A stretch of DNA of 64,000 bases from JAAYJG01 sp964450305 (GCA_964450305.1 CAYVFB010000001.1:1-64000), one strand, 5' to 3'. Positions 45,105 through 53,740 are shown, counted from the first letter of the stretch. Notes: generated from the letters alone by a model not told the origin. Made by a program: numbers and translations.

Positions 45105-46943
45105 CTATTTCGTGTTGAATACCATCACCGTATTTCCGATGGCGATGGTATCCCCCCTGTTTAAAATGTGACGGCTGATCCTCATACCGTTCACTACTGT
45201 ACCCATGGGTGTTCCCTTGTCGATCAGCACATATTTGTATCCTTCAAGGATAATATCACAGTGATTCGGACCAACCAGCTTGTCCTTGAATAAAACAATG
45301 GCGTTTTTACCACTGTTGCCGATACTGGTTGTCCCTGCGAATACAAGATATTCCTTGCCCTCAAATTCACCACGGGTAACTTTCAGCCACGCCTGCTTTG
45401 CAAATTGCTCCAGCAGCCCTATGCCCAACCCGATTAAAAGCCCCATGATAATGATTCCAACGGCGCGCGCGGCAGTACCTGTGTCCCGATATCCAAAATT
45501 GATAATAAGGTAGATATAATTGAACAAAAAACCACCCAGGAAACCGCCGCCAAGGCCCCCCAGTGTGCAGTACAGCATGCGCTTCTTCTCAGGCCTGATC
45601 AGCCCTATCGATAAACCTACACCCAACCCCATAATGGACCAGCCTACACCCCTGGTGAAGGCTGACGCAAAGCTGGAGGCCTCATCAGATAGCAGAATGG
45701 TATACATGGTTTGAGCAATATATCCGCTGACAAAACCGATCACCAGTGCGATTCCGGCCCCTATACCGGCATATTTCAGGGTTTTTTCCTTTGAACCATA
45801 ATAGACGCCTTCGCCGACGCCCATCAGCAGCCCAAGACCAAAAGCAATGAATGCGGCAAAAAACGACGACTCCAGATTATGCGACATATTAATGACTGAT
45901 GTGAGCTCTCGCTCCGGTATCTGGATTTGCGCCTGCAGATCATAAAGCTCGTTGAGGTCGTTGATATCGTTAGTATCACCCATGTTTTCTATTTTTTCAA
46001 TCAATGCTGCCACTTCGTCGTAACCCCAGTTGCGTAAAAACCGGTTACCAGATGTCAGGCTTCCAAGGGACTCCTGCAGGGCGAAGGCAAGAATAGCGCC
46101 TAAAAAAGCCCAAAGAATGCCCTTGACCAACACCGTTTTAAAGTTGACACGCTTTCCCTTTACAACCCCGCCATGCATACTGCTCGTCTGCATTCTTTGG
46201 GCCGAAGGTATATACACAACATCCTTCAGGTCATCCGCTGTTATCTCAAAATCGTTCTCTGCCAATTTATCGGTTTTCGGGCTCATCGGTATCGTTGCTG
46301 CTTTTTCATCGGTTGTTTGCCAGGCTGAAGCTTTTGCAGCCATTCCGTCAGCTGTCTGCCCAATGGAAGCTGAAGTAAATGACACAGCTTCCTGATCCAT
46401 TATTTGAGGTTCCCCGCTTTCTTCCACCACAGCGATTTCATCGAGCAGATCAATTTCAAACTCATCGGAAGCCGCTGAATAATCCGGCTGATAGAGGTTC
46501 AGGTTCCCGACGGGAAACAGATGCTTGTTCTCTATGGCCCATTTTGCTGCTTCAGCAGACAGAGGGCTGTACGAATTCCAGGATTTGTACTGGATCATGT
46601 CCCCGATATTAATGATGATATCGCTCAGGGACTCTCCCGCTCCCCAGATATCTCCGATACAAATTTGCCCATCGCGGAAATTCGGGTGCCATATGGGCGT
46701 TAAAATTTTACAAATGGGCTTGTACCTTGGGTACTCTGCATGCAAGGTAATCTCTACCTCGTGCCTTGCAAGGGTTTCAACCTTTCCGTCCGGCAGCAGG
46801 TAAATTCCGTTGACGAAAAAGGTAACCCGGTACCTCTCGGGAGGTTCTTCCCCAACAGGCTCTACAGTAATATACGGGTGGCCGCTGAAATCCTTTTTCA
46901 CCTGCTCAAAGTCTGATAATAATCTTCTGATTCTGGCCGTCAT
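45105..46943 (-). CDS. E2-like conjugating domain fused to membrane segments and FHA-like domain
   Basis: A 612-residue three-part protein. Residues 1-148 have the UBC fold pattern: a tract YRVTFFVNGIYLLPDGK, then YPRYKPICKILTP, the HPN motif at 86-88 and the probable catalytic Cys95 seven residues later (QICIGDIW). Residues 150-265 form an Ala/Ser/acidic linker. Hydrophobic segments lie at about 270-289, 359-383, 391-416, 432-450, 460-482 and 492-512: six, so both ends would be cytoplasmic. Residues about 528-612 form an FHA-like domain, but the phospho-Thr residues are changed (SIGN for GR, GPNH for SRxH, PMGT for TNGT). It lies 18 bases after the E1 gene. I infer a membrane-anchored conjugating enzyme. 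Confidence 0.88.
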   Translation of the reverse strand: MTARIRRLLSDFEQVKKDFSGHPYITVEPVGEEPPERYRVTFFVNGIYLLPDGKVETLARHEVEITLHAEYPRYKPICKILTPIWHPNFRDGQICIGDIWGAGESLSDIIINIGDMIQYKSWNSYSPLSAEAAKWAIENKHLFPVGNLNLYQPDYSAASDEFEIDLLDEIAVVEESGEPQIMDQEAVSFTSASIGQTADGMAAKASAWQTTDEKAATIPMSPKTDKLAENDFEITADDLKDVVYIPSAQRMQTSSMHGGVVKGKRVNFKTVLVKGILWAFLGAILAFALQESLGSLTSGNRFLRNWGYDEVAALIEKIENMGDTNDINDLNELYDLQAQIQIPERELTSVINMSHNLESSFFAAFIAFGLGLLMGVGEGVYYGSKEKTLKYAGIGAGIALVIGFVSGYIAQTMYTILLSDEASSFASAFTRGVGWSIMGLGVGLSIGLIRPEKKRMLYCTLGGLGGGFLGGFLFNYIYLIINFGYRDTGTAARAVGIIIMGLLIGLGIGLLEQFAKQAWLKVTRGEFEGKEYLVFAGTTSIGNSGKNAIVLFKDKLVGPNHCDIILEGYKYVLIDKGTPMGTVVNGMRISRHILNRGDTIAIGNTVMVFNTK

Positions 46944-46961
46944 GATATCAGTTCCTTTCTG

Positions 46962-48140
46962 TTAGCCCATTGTTTCCGCTTCATCCGCTGAGAGCTCGAA
47001 GTATTTTACCCGTGTGCCGACCCTGCCGGTAAGGATATGAAGCATCGGAATTCCGATTTCCATGGGAGTTTTATAGATAAACGTCTCTGATCCATCCATG
47101 CTGTGAACCGTGTTGAAACTCATGACTTTTCCGCACGCGGAACAGGACAGGTCTTCGCCGCGGAGCTTATGTACCGGTAACAGCAGATTTTTATGATGGC
47201 CGCAAGTACATTCCGCAACCGTTGCAATGTCCCGATCGAGGTCTAGTACCGCCTTTTCTCCCATTTCCCTTTTCACATACTGCACAATTGTACCAAGGGT
47301 CGTTCTTTTGGCAGACCATGGCATTTCAGTTATTTCTTCATAAGATTCGTGGCTCATGCAGCCATCCTTGTACTGATACTCGACAATATAGGAATCATGG
47401 GTCAAGCCGTTAAACACAAAGCCCTTACCCGCCAGCGTGGGAAGATTTCTGTCCCTGTGCAGCAGCTTCAGCATTTCCTGCACCTGAATGCCCGCGATGA
47501 TCGAGGAAGAGGTAGGCGTGGTGGGGATTTTCCCCTCGGCCATCTGTTGATGGGTTAACAGTGCACAGGATTTCCTCTTGTTGATCAGCTTCCAATCGGT
47601 CTCGGTCATGGTACACTCGTAGCAGGCCCCGTCCGGCGGCATGAATACGCGGGCTATACCGTTCAACACTTCAATGGCACCATCTATCCAGGGTTTGTTG
47701 ACCTTGTAGCAGGCCTGATTAATCCCAAGCCTGGCCTCACGGTTATCCAGCCCGCCGAGGACCACGTCCACACGCCGGAACACCCCAAGCCCCAGGTCAT
47801 CGATCACATTGCCCGTAAACGCTTTTGCGGTGACATCAGGGTTCATCTCCATGGCTCTTTCCGCCGCGACCTCTGCTTTGTAACGGCCTACATCCCCGGC
47901 GCGGAAAAGGACCGACCGTGTCAGATTGGTATGCTCGATTCTGTCCATATCGACAATCAGGATTTTCCCAATACCCAGCAGGGCCAGATTCTTGATCAAT
48001 TCATTCCCGATTGCGCCTGCCCCAACCACCAGAACAACGGCTTTGGACAGGCGGCCCTGATCCCACCAGTTGATCAGCCTTAGCCTGGCGTATTTATCTT
48101 CTGTAAACTCCGGAGCATCCAGATTGAATTGATTATCCAT
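46962..48140 (-). CDS. E1-like ubiquitin-activating protein (ThiF/MoeB/E1 superfamily)
   Basis: A 392-residue activating enzyme. The adenylation domain has the ATP loop VGAGAIGNE (38-46), the Asp/Arg/Asn block DMDRIEHTNLTRS and LFRAGDVGRYKAEVA, and a TPTSSSIIAG motif near 208-217. Cys192 (RKSCALL) lies in the loop where the catalytic Cys of E1 enzymes sits. C173/C176 (CYEC) and a C-terminal set (C311, C313, C333, C336) probably bind zinc. The tail of about 140 residues after the adenylation domain is not seen in ThiF or MoeB. The start ATG overlaps the end of the ubiquitin-like gene by 8 bases. ThiF and MoeB alone would not pair with an E2, so the neighbours decide in favour of E1. Confidence 0.9.
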   Translation of the reverse strand: MDNQFNLDAPEFTEDKYARLRLINWWDQGRLSKAVVLVVGAGAIGNELIKNLALLGIGKILIVDMDRIEHTNLTRSVLFRAGDVGRYKAEVAAERAMEMNPDVTAKAFTGNVIDDLGLGVFRRVDVVLGGLDNREARLGINQACYKVNKPWIDGAIEVLNGIARVFMPPDGACYECTMTETDWKLINKRKSCALLTHQQMAEGKIPTTPTSSSIIAGIQVQEMLKLLHRDRNLPTLAGKGFVFNGLTHDSYIVEYQYKDGCMSHESYEEITEMPWSAKRTTLGTIVQYVKREMGEKAVLDLDRDIATVAECTCGHHKNLLLPVHKLRGEDLSCSACGKVMSFNTVHSMDGSETFIYKTPMEIGIPMLHILTGRVGTRVKYFELSADEAETMG

Positions 48141-48414
48141 CTTGTTTTCCCGCCGTGATTTCAGGCTGAAGCCTTAATACATCACCATCTTTGATTCCTG
48201 CTTCACCCAGGGTTTGGTTTTCCAGAAGCTGTCGCCCCGTCACTTTATGAATGAATTTGTAGCTGATCGGATTACCGTCCGGGCCCACCGATGGAAGTTT
48301 GATCTTTTCGATCAGCTTCACCATGATAATTCCGCATTTGATATCATCGGGCAAGCCCACCTTCTGCTCCTTGTTCCCTGTCGCATCGACAATCACTACA
48401 TTTACCTTTCCCAT
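48133..48414 (-). CDS. Ubiquitin-like protein
   Basis: A 93-residue single-domain protein with a beta-grasp pattern: strand MGKVNVVIVDATGNK, loop LPDDIKCGIIMVKLIEKIKL (helix), strands YKFIHKVTG and then LLENQTLGEAGIKDGDVLRL. The ...GxxxLxLxxxL... spacing and the closing DVLRLQP resemble ubiquitin and the YukD/EsaB-like family. It ends QDG, a single C-terminal Gly already exposed, so no processing is needed before adenylation. The start is placed at ATG 48414, ten bases after AAGGAG. It is the first gene of the operon and overlaps the E1 start by 8 bases. Confidence 0.85.
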   Translation of the reverse strand: MGKVNVVIVDATGNKEQKVGLPDDIKCGIIMVKLIEKIKLPSVGPDGNPISYKFIHKVTGRQLLENQTLGEAGIKDGDVLRLQPEITAGKQDG

Positions 48415-48536
48415 AATCCAAACGCTCCTTGTTTTCATGATTTTCCAGCCTAAAGAGGCTTTCAAACAGCCGATTAAGGTTGGTCGTACACAGACCAGAT
48501 TTCAATCCTATCTATCATACTATTACAGAAAGTGAA

Positions 48537-48545
48537 ATTATACCA
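48537..48545 (-). promoter_or_regulatory. Extended -10 promoter of the ubiquitin-like operon
   Basis: On the minus strand TGGTATAAT, with a perfect TATAAT at 48537-48542 and TGn before it. No clear -35 box. It lies beyond the trpB terminator, so the operon has its own start, with a leader of about 120 bases. Nothing else was recognised in 48415-48692. Confidence 0.6.
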
Positions 48546-48692
48546 GACTATTTGCTGAATTTTTACTTGGTTTAGGTTGTTCAAACAATTACCAGGTCTA
48601 TTTTTATTCGGTCTCATGCAGAATGAAGAAATATCTTAGCAAACAAGGAACTATCTTCAGAACAACCATTTGCATTGCCGTACCATTTGCGG

Positions 48693-48735
48693 ATAAAAGA
48701 AAGGAGTGTGAATATGTTCTGTATATTCACACTCC
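48693..48735 (-). terminator. Terminator after trpB
   Basis: A perfect 13-bp stem (GGAGTGTGAATAT / ATATTCACACTCC) with a 7-base loop is followed on the minus strand by TTTCTTTT, 40 bases past the stop codon. It isolates trpB from the ubiquitin-like operon. Confidence 0.9.
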
Positions 48736-48775
48736 CGATGAGTTCATTTGTTTTTGCTTTTTGCGCGTTACAAAA

Positions 48776-50143
48776 TTACCCTATATTTGGAATTGTTGCA
48801 AAGCCCTTCTCCAGATCTTCATCGGTAGGAATATTATCGGCCATTGTTCCATTGTTAAAGCTGTTGTATGCAGTCATATCAAAGTATCCGGTACCCGACA
48901 GGCCAAAAATTATGGTTTTCTTCTCGCCGGTTTCCTTGCACAGCATAGCTTCATCCATGGCTGCGCACAGGGCATGGGAGGATTCAGGCGCGGGCAGAAT
49001 ACCCTCACAACGAGCAAAAGATACCGCTGCTTCAAATGCTTTTGTCTGTGTCACCGTACGAGCTTCCATCAGTCCATCATCATATAGTTTTGAGATTATG
49101 GTGTTCATTCCGTGATACCTTAAGCCGCCTGCGTGATTGGGTGACGGAATGAACCCGGAACCTAGTGTATACATTTTAAACAACGGCGTGGTTTTTCCGG
49201 TATCTCCAAAATCGTAGGCAAATTTTCCACGGGTGAGTGTTGGGCAGGAAGCAGGTTCCACACCAATAAAGCGGATATTGTTTTTTCCGGCAATCTTATC
49301 GCCCATAAAAGGTGCGACAATCCCCCCGAAATTGGACCCTCCACCCAAACAGCCGATGATGATGTCGGGTTGAATACCGTATTTCTCACAAGCTATTTTG
49401 GTTTCCTCACCGATGATGGACTGGTGCAGCAGCACATGATCCAAAACGCTGCCCAGAACATACCTGCAGTTCTCAGTTTTCAGTGCTACTTCTATGGCTT
49501 CGGAGATGGCACAACCCAGAGAGCCACCGGTTTCCGGCATAGCTTCAAGAATCTTTCTGCCTGCCTCGGTGGTATCGGACGGTGAAGGAATCACTTTTCC
49601 GCCGTAGGTTTCAATGACTGTTTTCCGGTAGGGTTTTTGCTGAGAAGAAACCTTTACCATATAAACCGTCAGGTCTATATTATAAAATGCGCAAGCCATG
49701 GAAAGGGCAGTGCCCCATTGGCCCGCACCGGTTTCTGTGGTCAAGCTGGTGATGCCCTGTTCTTTGGCGTAATAGGCCTGGGCTGCAGCCGTATTCAGCT
49801 TATGTGAGCCCGAGGTGTTCGTACCTTCAAACTTGTAGTAGATTTCAGCCGGGGTGTCCAGCATTCTTTCCAGAGCATATGCCCGGATCAGCGGGGAAGG
49901 ACGAATCATTTTGTAAAACTCAAACAGTCCCTCCGGGATTTCGATATACAAATCCTTGCTGTTCATTTCCTGCTCGCACAGTTTATCACAAAAGATAGGT
50001 TTTAAATCGTCTATGGTGCAGGGTTTCAATGTGCCCGGGTGAAGCATCGGATCCGGCAGCTCTTTCATGGCGGCTTTCAGGTTATACCAGCTTTTCGGAA
50101 GCTCCTTTTCAGATAAGTAAATTTTGTAAGGTATTGCTGTCAT
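48776..50143 (-). CDS. trpB: Tryptophan synthase beta chain, TrpB2 type
   Basis: A 455-residue TrpB of the second (TrpB2) class, which is longer than the classical protein and usually occurs without an adjacent trpA. The PLP lysine lies in GTNTSGSHKLNTA, the phosphate loop is GCLGGGSNFGG, and TETGAGQWG is the family's catalytic block. It synthesises tryptophan from indole and serine. The start is placed at ATG 50143 behind AAAGG; another ATG at 50152 directly abuts the site. A T-box leader upstream ties expression to the charging state of a tRNA, presumably tRNA-Trp. A strong terminator follows. Confidence 0.94.
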   Translation of the reverse strand: MTAIPYKIYLSEKELPKSWYNLKAAMKELPDPMLHPGTLKPCTIDDLKPIFCDKLCEQEMNSKDLYIEIPEGLFEFYKMIRPSPLIRAYALERMLDTPAEIYYKFEGTNTSGSHKLNTAAAQAYYAKEQGITSLTTETGAGQWGTALSMACAFYNIDLTVYMVKVSSQQKPYRKTVIETYGGKVIPSPSDTTEAGRKILEAMPETGGSLGCAISEAIEVALKTENCRYVLGSVLDHVLLHQSIIGEETKIACEKYGIQPDIIIGCLGGGSNFGGIVAPFMGDKIAGKNNIRFIGVEPASCPTLTRGKFAYDFGDTGKTTPLFKMYTLGSGFIPSPNHAGGLRYHGMNTIISKLYDDGLMEARTVTQTKAFEAAVSFARCEGILPAPESSHALCAAMDEAMLCKETGEKKTIIFGLSGTGYFDMTAYNSFNNGTMADNIPTDEDLEKGFATIPNIG

Positions 50144-50198
50144 GGTTATCATCCTTTCCTCTAATTATTTTAGACTCCCATTCACAGGAGTTTTCTAA

Positions 50199-50455
50199 AC
50201 AAATAAAAAAGCCTTCATCCCCATGTCAGGGACAAAGACTGTAATCTCTGCGGTACCACCCAAATTGCGCCAACGCGCCGCTTGTTTCATGTACGGTCAT
50301 ACATGCTTCATGGATAACGGGTGAAGATCCCGGCTGGCATACTTTAAACTTTCTGCACCGCCCTCATGAGCCCATTCGCGATAAGCTTCAACACCGCAAT
50401 CCCATCACCTGCGGCTCTCTTTGGATGAAGTGGTTTATGCTACTACTCTCAATCA
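50199..50455 (-). promoter_or_regulatory. T-box riboswitch, probably tRNA-Trp
   Basis: The minus strand carries the T-box sequence GGGTGGTACCGCAGA (50237-50251) and then a terminator stem (AGTCTTTGTCCC / GGGGATGAAGGCT) with TTTTTT at 50203-50210. The 5' part has Stem I features such as AGAGAGCCGCAGG. A TGG triplet in CGAATGGGCTC near 50372 is a candidate Trp specifier codon, which fits a trpB. The specifier assignment is inference. Confidence 0.92.
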
Positions 50456-50483
50456 AAGGTTTCAACAATATGAATTAATTGAA

Positions 50484-50512
50484 AGCTTAACAGATCCATT
50501 CAGGTTTGTCAA
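50484..50512 (-). promoter_or_regulatory. Promoter of the T-box-trpB transcript
   Basis: On the minus strand a perfect TTGACA (50507-50512), 17-base spacer and TAAGCT (50484-50489), just upstream of the T-box. Nothing else was recognised between here and the GntR promoter at 50685. Confidence 0.55.
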
Positions 50513-50684
50513 GGGGGGAAAAAAGGTTATTGCCCCACCTTTTTTTACTTCCTATCCTCTTTTATGCTTAAAGGTTTTGTGTCATTTATCCGGAATAACA
50601 TCATTCTATCTTATTCAAATGTTTTGTTCTGATATTCTGGAGATACCAAAATACGCCGAAGATATATCTTTTCATTTTTATATG

Positions 50685-50738
50685 TTGACAACTATATGTA
50701 TTGCGCCTATAATATGTGTACTATCATTCATAGTACAC
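50685..50738 (+). promoter_or_regulatory. Consensus promoter with palindromic operator before the GntR gene
   Basis: A perfect TTGACA (50685-50690), 17-base spacer and perfect TATAAT (50708-50713), followed by the 23-base palindrome GTGTACTA-N7-TAGTACAC (50716-50738) over the start point. It has the form expected of autorepression by the GntR-type protein downstream. Confidence 0.85.
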
Positions 50739-50796
50739 TTAGTTCGCATGCTCAGTCTACAGCCATGTACGGCCCCAAAATGCAGAATACAGCAGT

Positions 50797-51237
50797 TTGG
50801 GCCAAGCCTTCATTCATTATCAAGCAAAGGGGAAGTGGTTTATTATCATCACAATTGACTTGAGAAATCCCAAGCCTATTTATGAACAGATTAAAGACAG
50901 TATAAAACATTTGATTATCACCGGGGCAATCAAGCAGGACGAACAGCTCCCATCCATTCGTGAGCTTGCTCAGAGTACCTCTATTAATCCTAACACAATC
51001 CAAAAGGCTTATAAGGATTTGGAAGCCGATGGATTCATTTATATCGTAACAGGCAGAGGTAACTTTGTGGCACCCCCACCTAAAAAGCCCGATATCAAGA
51101 GAGTTGATGACCTCTATAATATTCTTAAGGCCACAGTCTGTGAGCTTTCGTATTTAGGGGATTCTGAAATCAAAATTATGAGTATTGTTAAAAGCGCGAT
51201 TTCACATCCTTCAACACAAGGAGGAAATATAGAATGA
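50797..51237 (+). CDS. GntR/YtrA-type transcriptional regulator
   Basis: A short GntR regulator of the YtrA group: an N-terminal winged helix (IYEQIKDSIKHLIITGAIKQ, then PSIRELAQSTSINPNTIQKAYKDLEADGF) and a short C-terminal dimerisation tail, without a large effector domain. The start is uncertain. The listed TTG has no ribosome site. An ATT at 50842, six bases after AAAGGGGAAG, would give the usual start (IITIDLRNPKPIYEQ) and is more likely. The next gene's ATG overlaps its end by four bases. It is expected to repress the ABC transporter operon. Confidence 0.85.
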   Translation: MGQAFIHYQAKGKWFIIITIDLRNPKPIYEQIKDSIKHLIITGAIKQDEQLPSIRELAQSTSINPNTIQKAYKDLEADGFIYIVTGRGNFVAPPPKKPDIKRVDDLYNILKATVCELSYLGDSEIKIMSIVKSAISHPSTQGGNIE

Positions 51238-51637
51238 TCGAAATACGAGATGTTAAAAAATCATTCGATGGGTTTTATGCATTGAACGGTGTCAACGCCA
51301 CAATAAAAAAGGGCTCTGTTTATGGGCTTATCGGTCCTAATGGGGCAGGGAAAACCACGATGATAAAGCATATGGCGGGGGTGTTTATCCCTGATTCCGG
51401 CACAATCACAGTAGAGGGTCAGAAACTATATGATAATGTCTGCATCAAAATATTCTAAACCGGCAGCAAAGTGGACGAGTATGGGTTTTGATCGTAAAAG
51501 GAAGCCGCGAGGAAATACTGGCAGAGGTTAACAAGGCCAATCCCCTTTTTGTTGATGCTCTGCCGCTTTCACTTGAAGAAATCTTTATCAATGAACTTGG
51601 AGGTATGGATTATGTCATTAAAAACATCTCACTTTAA
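51234..51637 (+). pseudogene. ABC transporter ATPase, truncated and frameshifted
   Basis: The first 74 codons are an ordinary ABC ATPase start: IEIRDVKKSFDGFYALNGV, Walker A IGPNGAGKTT near residue 34, then a stop at 51456-51458. The region that should hold the signature motif, Walker B and the H-loop is missing. The C-terminal end follows in another frame (VLIVKGSREEILAEV, ..., LPLSLEEIFINELGGM) up to 51637, overlapping the permease start. An internal deletion plus a frameshift is the simplest reading, so the transporter can hardly work without another ATPase. Confidence 0.85.
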
Positions 51638-53573
51638 TAAAGGGATCTTCAAAAACAATATCCAAAGATTCTGGCTCATCCCGTTTTCATATACGCTTTG
51701 CTTGTTTATATTTTTTGTTGATTACCTGCTTAGAATAGATTGGGCGACAAAGACTGCCAATCCTGAACTGCTTGCTACGCTGGGGGATAGAATAGTCAAT
51801 AGCAGGGAGTTGTTATTGTTTTTTGGGTTCTTTCCACTAGCTGCTGCGTTGGCTGTTTTCTTTTATATGTACTTTCCAAAAAATACAGCAATGATCCATT
51901 CCTTACCCTTAACCCGGTCGACTTTATTTGTGACGAACTATTTGTCGGGGTTGTTTCTTGTAACCATTCCCATTGTTATTAATGGTATCTTCTTGATTGC
52001 AGTAGAGCTGATAGCGGGGTTTCCAATCCTTTCTTATACATTTAAATGGCTGGGGATAAGTCTGATTATGACATTCCTTCTATATGGCTTGGCAGTATTT
52101 GCTGGAATGTTCACCGGCCAAATAACAACGCAGGCAATCTTCTTTTATATCTTTAACTTTCTTGCAGTCTTTTTTGAACGTATATTTGTGATCATCTTTC
52201 ATAGCTTCGTATTTGGATATACTGATAAATATGTTATAAACCCAACACACAGTGCAGCATTCTCTCCACTTTACTATATAAACAGTTTATATCGTAGTTT
52301 CCAAATGAATAAGGGAGATATTACTGCCTTAATCGGGTATGTGATTGCCGGTGTTATTTTCTTCGTGTCAAGCTATTTTCTATATAATAAACGGCAGATG
52401 GAGATTGCAACTGATGTAATAAGCTTTTCATTCGTCAAGCCGATCTTTAAGTATAGTGTTGCTTTTTGTTCCGCTGGGCTTTTTGGAACTTTGATCTTAT
52501 CGTTTTTTAGCACCAGTCCAAATCTTATCGCGTATATCATCGCCTTTCTTTTTGGTGGTTTTATCGGCTATTTTTCGGCTGAAATGCTGATTCGAAAAAC
52601 CTTTAAGGTTTTTAAGTCGTATAAGGGTTTTATTGGGTTTGCTCTTGTGCTATCGCTATTGCTTTGCAGCATCGAATTTGACCTATACGGATATGAGCGA
52701 AGAATACCTCTGGATAATAAAGTAGAAATCGCGGCTATGAGCCCATATATGAAAAACGACATACGACTTGCACTGAGACCAGAGGATTATGACCCCGAGG
52801 AGCACAGTCATTTGTTTCCGGCCAGATATTTGGATACATACAATGGCAAATATTCAAATAACCAAATAAGCTCTCTAGGTGATGAACAAGTAAAGTATCT
52901 AAGAGAATCTATCGCTGAAATTTCCGAGAATCGTGAGGTTATTGCAAAAATCCGGCAGATACATCTCTATATTGTGGAAAATAAGAGTTTGTTTGAGGCT
53001 AACCAAAAATTATGGGCCCAGATTGGAAATAATGAAAAGCTATGGAATACTAGCGAACCAGAGATGGAAAGTATCAAGTTTATAAATCTTGGTTTTGCGT
53101 ACAGGCTTGAATCTGGTTTCTTGTTAGAGCGTAATTACTTGCTTTTTACCTATGAGGATAACACAGAAATATATAAACTATTACGAGAATATCTGTCTTT
53201 GCCTGGTATCAGAGAAAGATATGAACCTATTTTAACAAAAAACGCAGAGGATATTAACTCTATTTGTGTTGTGTTCCAAACAAAAGATAGCCAATGTCAT
53301 GAGGTTAAAGTAGAAGACAATAAGCTGCAGGCTTTTCTGGATGTATATAAACAGGATACTCTTGCGTCAGATCCTATGTATAGCTTGTTTGAAAACAGAA
53401 AAACCAGTAATTATAGAAGTGTGTATATTCAAATCGATTATAAAGAGGGGCAAACAAATAATCAGATTAAGGACAGGAGTTTTATTCATAGCAGCTTTGA
53501 AAACACCTTCGACTTTCTTGTTGAAGAAAAAATGCTAGAGATCGAGGATTTGATGCCAAGTAACAATGAATAA
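51612..53573 (+). CDS. ABC transporter permease with C-terminal soluble domain
   Basis: A 653-residue membrane protein starting at ATG 51612 behind GGAGGTATGGATT. The N-terminal 380 residues hold eight or more hydrophobic segments (for example IPFSYTLCLFIFFVDYLL and FGFFPLAAALAVFFYMYF). From about residue 385 a soluble, charged region follows up to the end, of the kind annotated as DUF6449 in related permeases. It is the partner of the decayed ATPase upstream. The gene is more AT-rich than its neighbours, which suggests horizontal acquisition. No intact ATPase is in the window. Confidence 0.75.
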   Translation: MSLKTSHFNKGIFKNNIQRFWLIPFSYTLCLFIFFVDYLLRIDWATKTANPELLATLGDRIVNSRELLLFFGFFPLAAALAVFFYMYFPKNTAMIHSLPLTRSTLFVTNYLSGLFLVTIPIVINGIFLIAVELIAGFPILSYTFKWLGISLIMTFLLYGLAVFAGMFTGQITTQAIFFYIFNFLAVFFERIFVIIFHSFVFGYTDKYVINPTHSAAFSPLYYINSLYRSFQMNKGDITALIGYVIAGVIFFVSSYFLYNKRQMEIATDVISFSFVKPIFKYSVAFCSAGLFGTLILSFFSTSPNLIAYIIAFLFGGFIGYFSAEMLIRKTFKVFKSYKGFIGFALVLSLLLCSIEFDLYGYERRIPLDNKVEIAAMSPYMKNDIRLALRPEDYDPEEHSHLFPARYLDTYNGKYSNNQISSLGDEQVKYLRESIAEISENREVIAKIRQIHLYIVENKSLFEANQKLWAQIGNNEKLWNTSEPEMESIKFINLGFAYRLESGFLLERNYLLFTYEDNTEIYKLLREYLSLPGIRERYEPILTKNAEDINSICVVFQTKDSQCHEVKVEDNKLQAFLDVYKQDTLASDPMYSLFENRKTSNYRSVYIQIDYKEGQTNNQIKDRSFIHSSFENTFDFLVEEKMLEIEDLMPSNNE

Positions 53574-53740
53574 GTAACCGAACCATTAAAAGTTCCATGG
53601 AATTGAGTTTGCTGAATAGCTAAACTAAAATTCAGCTAAAGCTTCTTACTCAGTAATCCACTTTTTAAAGCTCTTGCTCTATGACCGTGTAATCCTTTTT
53701 CTTTATTTGGCAGAAGAAAAGCAAGAGAACTATCCTTGTT

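Noticed and set aside
46962..48140. ThiF or MoeB of thiamine/molybdopterin synthesis
   Set aside because: The ATP loop fits those families too, but there is no ThiS, MoaD or thiamine gene next to it and an E2 gene follows at 18 bases.
48133..48414. Type VII secretion YukD/EsaB component
   Set aside because: The beta-grasp protein resembles YukD, but no EssC-type ATPase, WXG100 protein or other secretion gene is nearby; E1, E2 and JAMM genes are.
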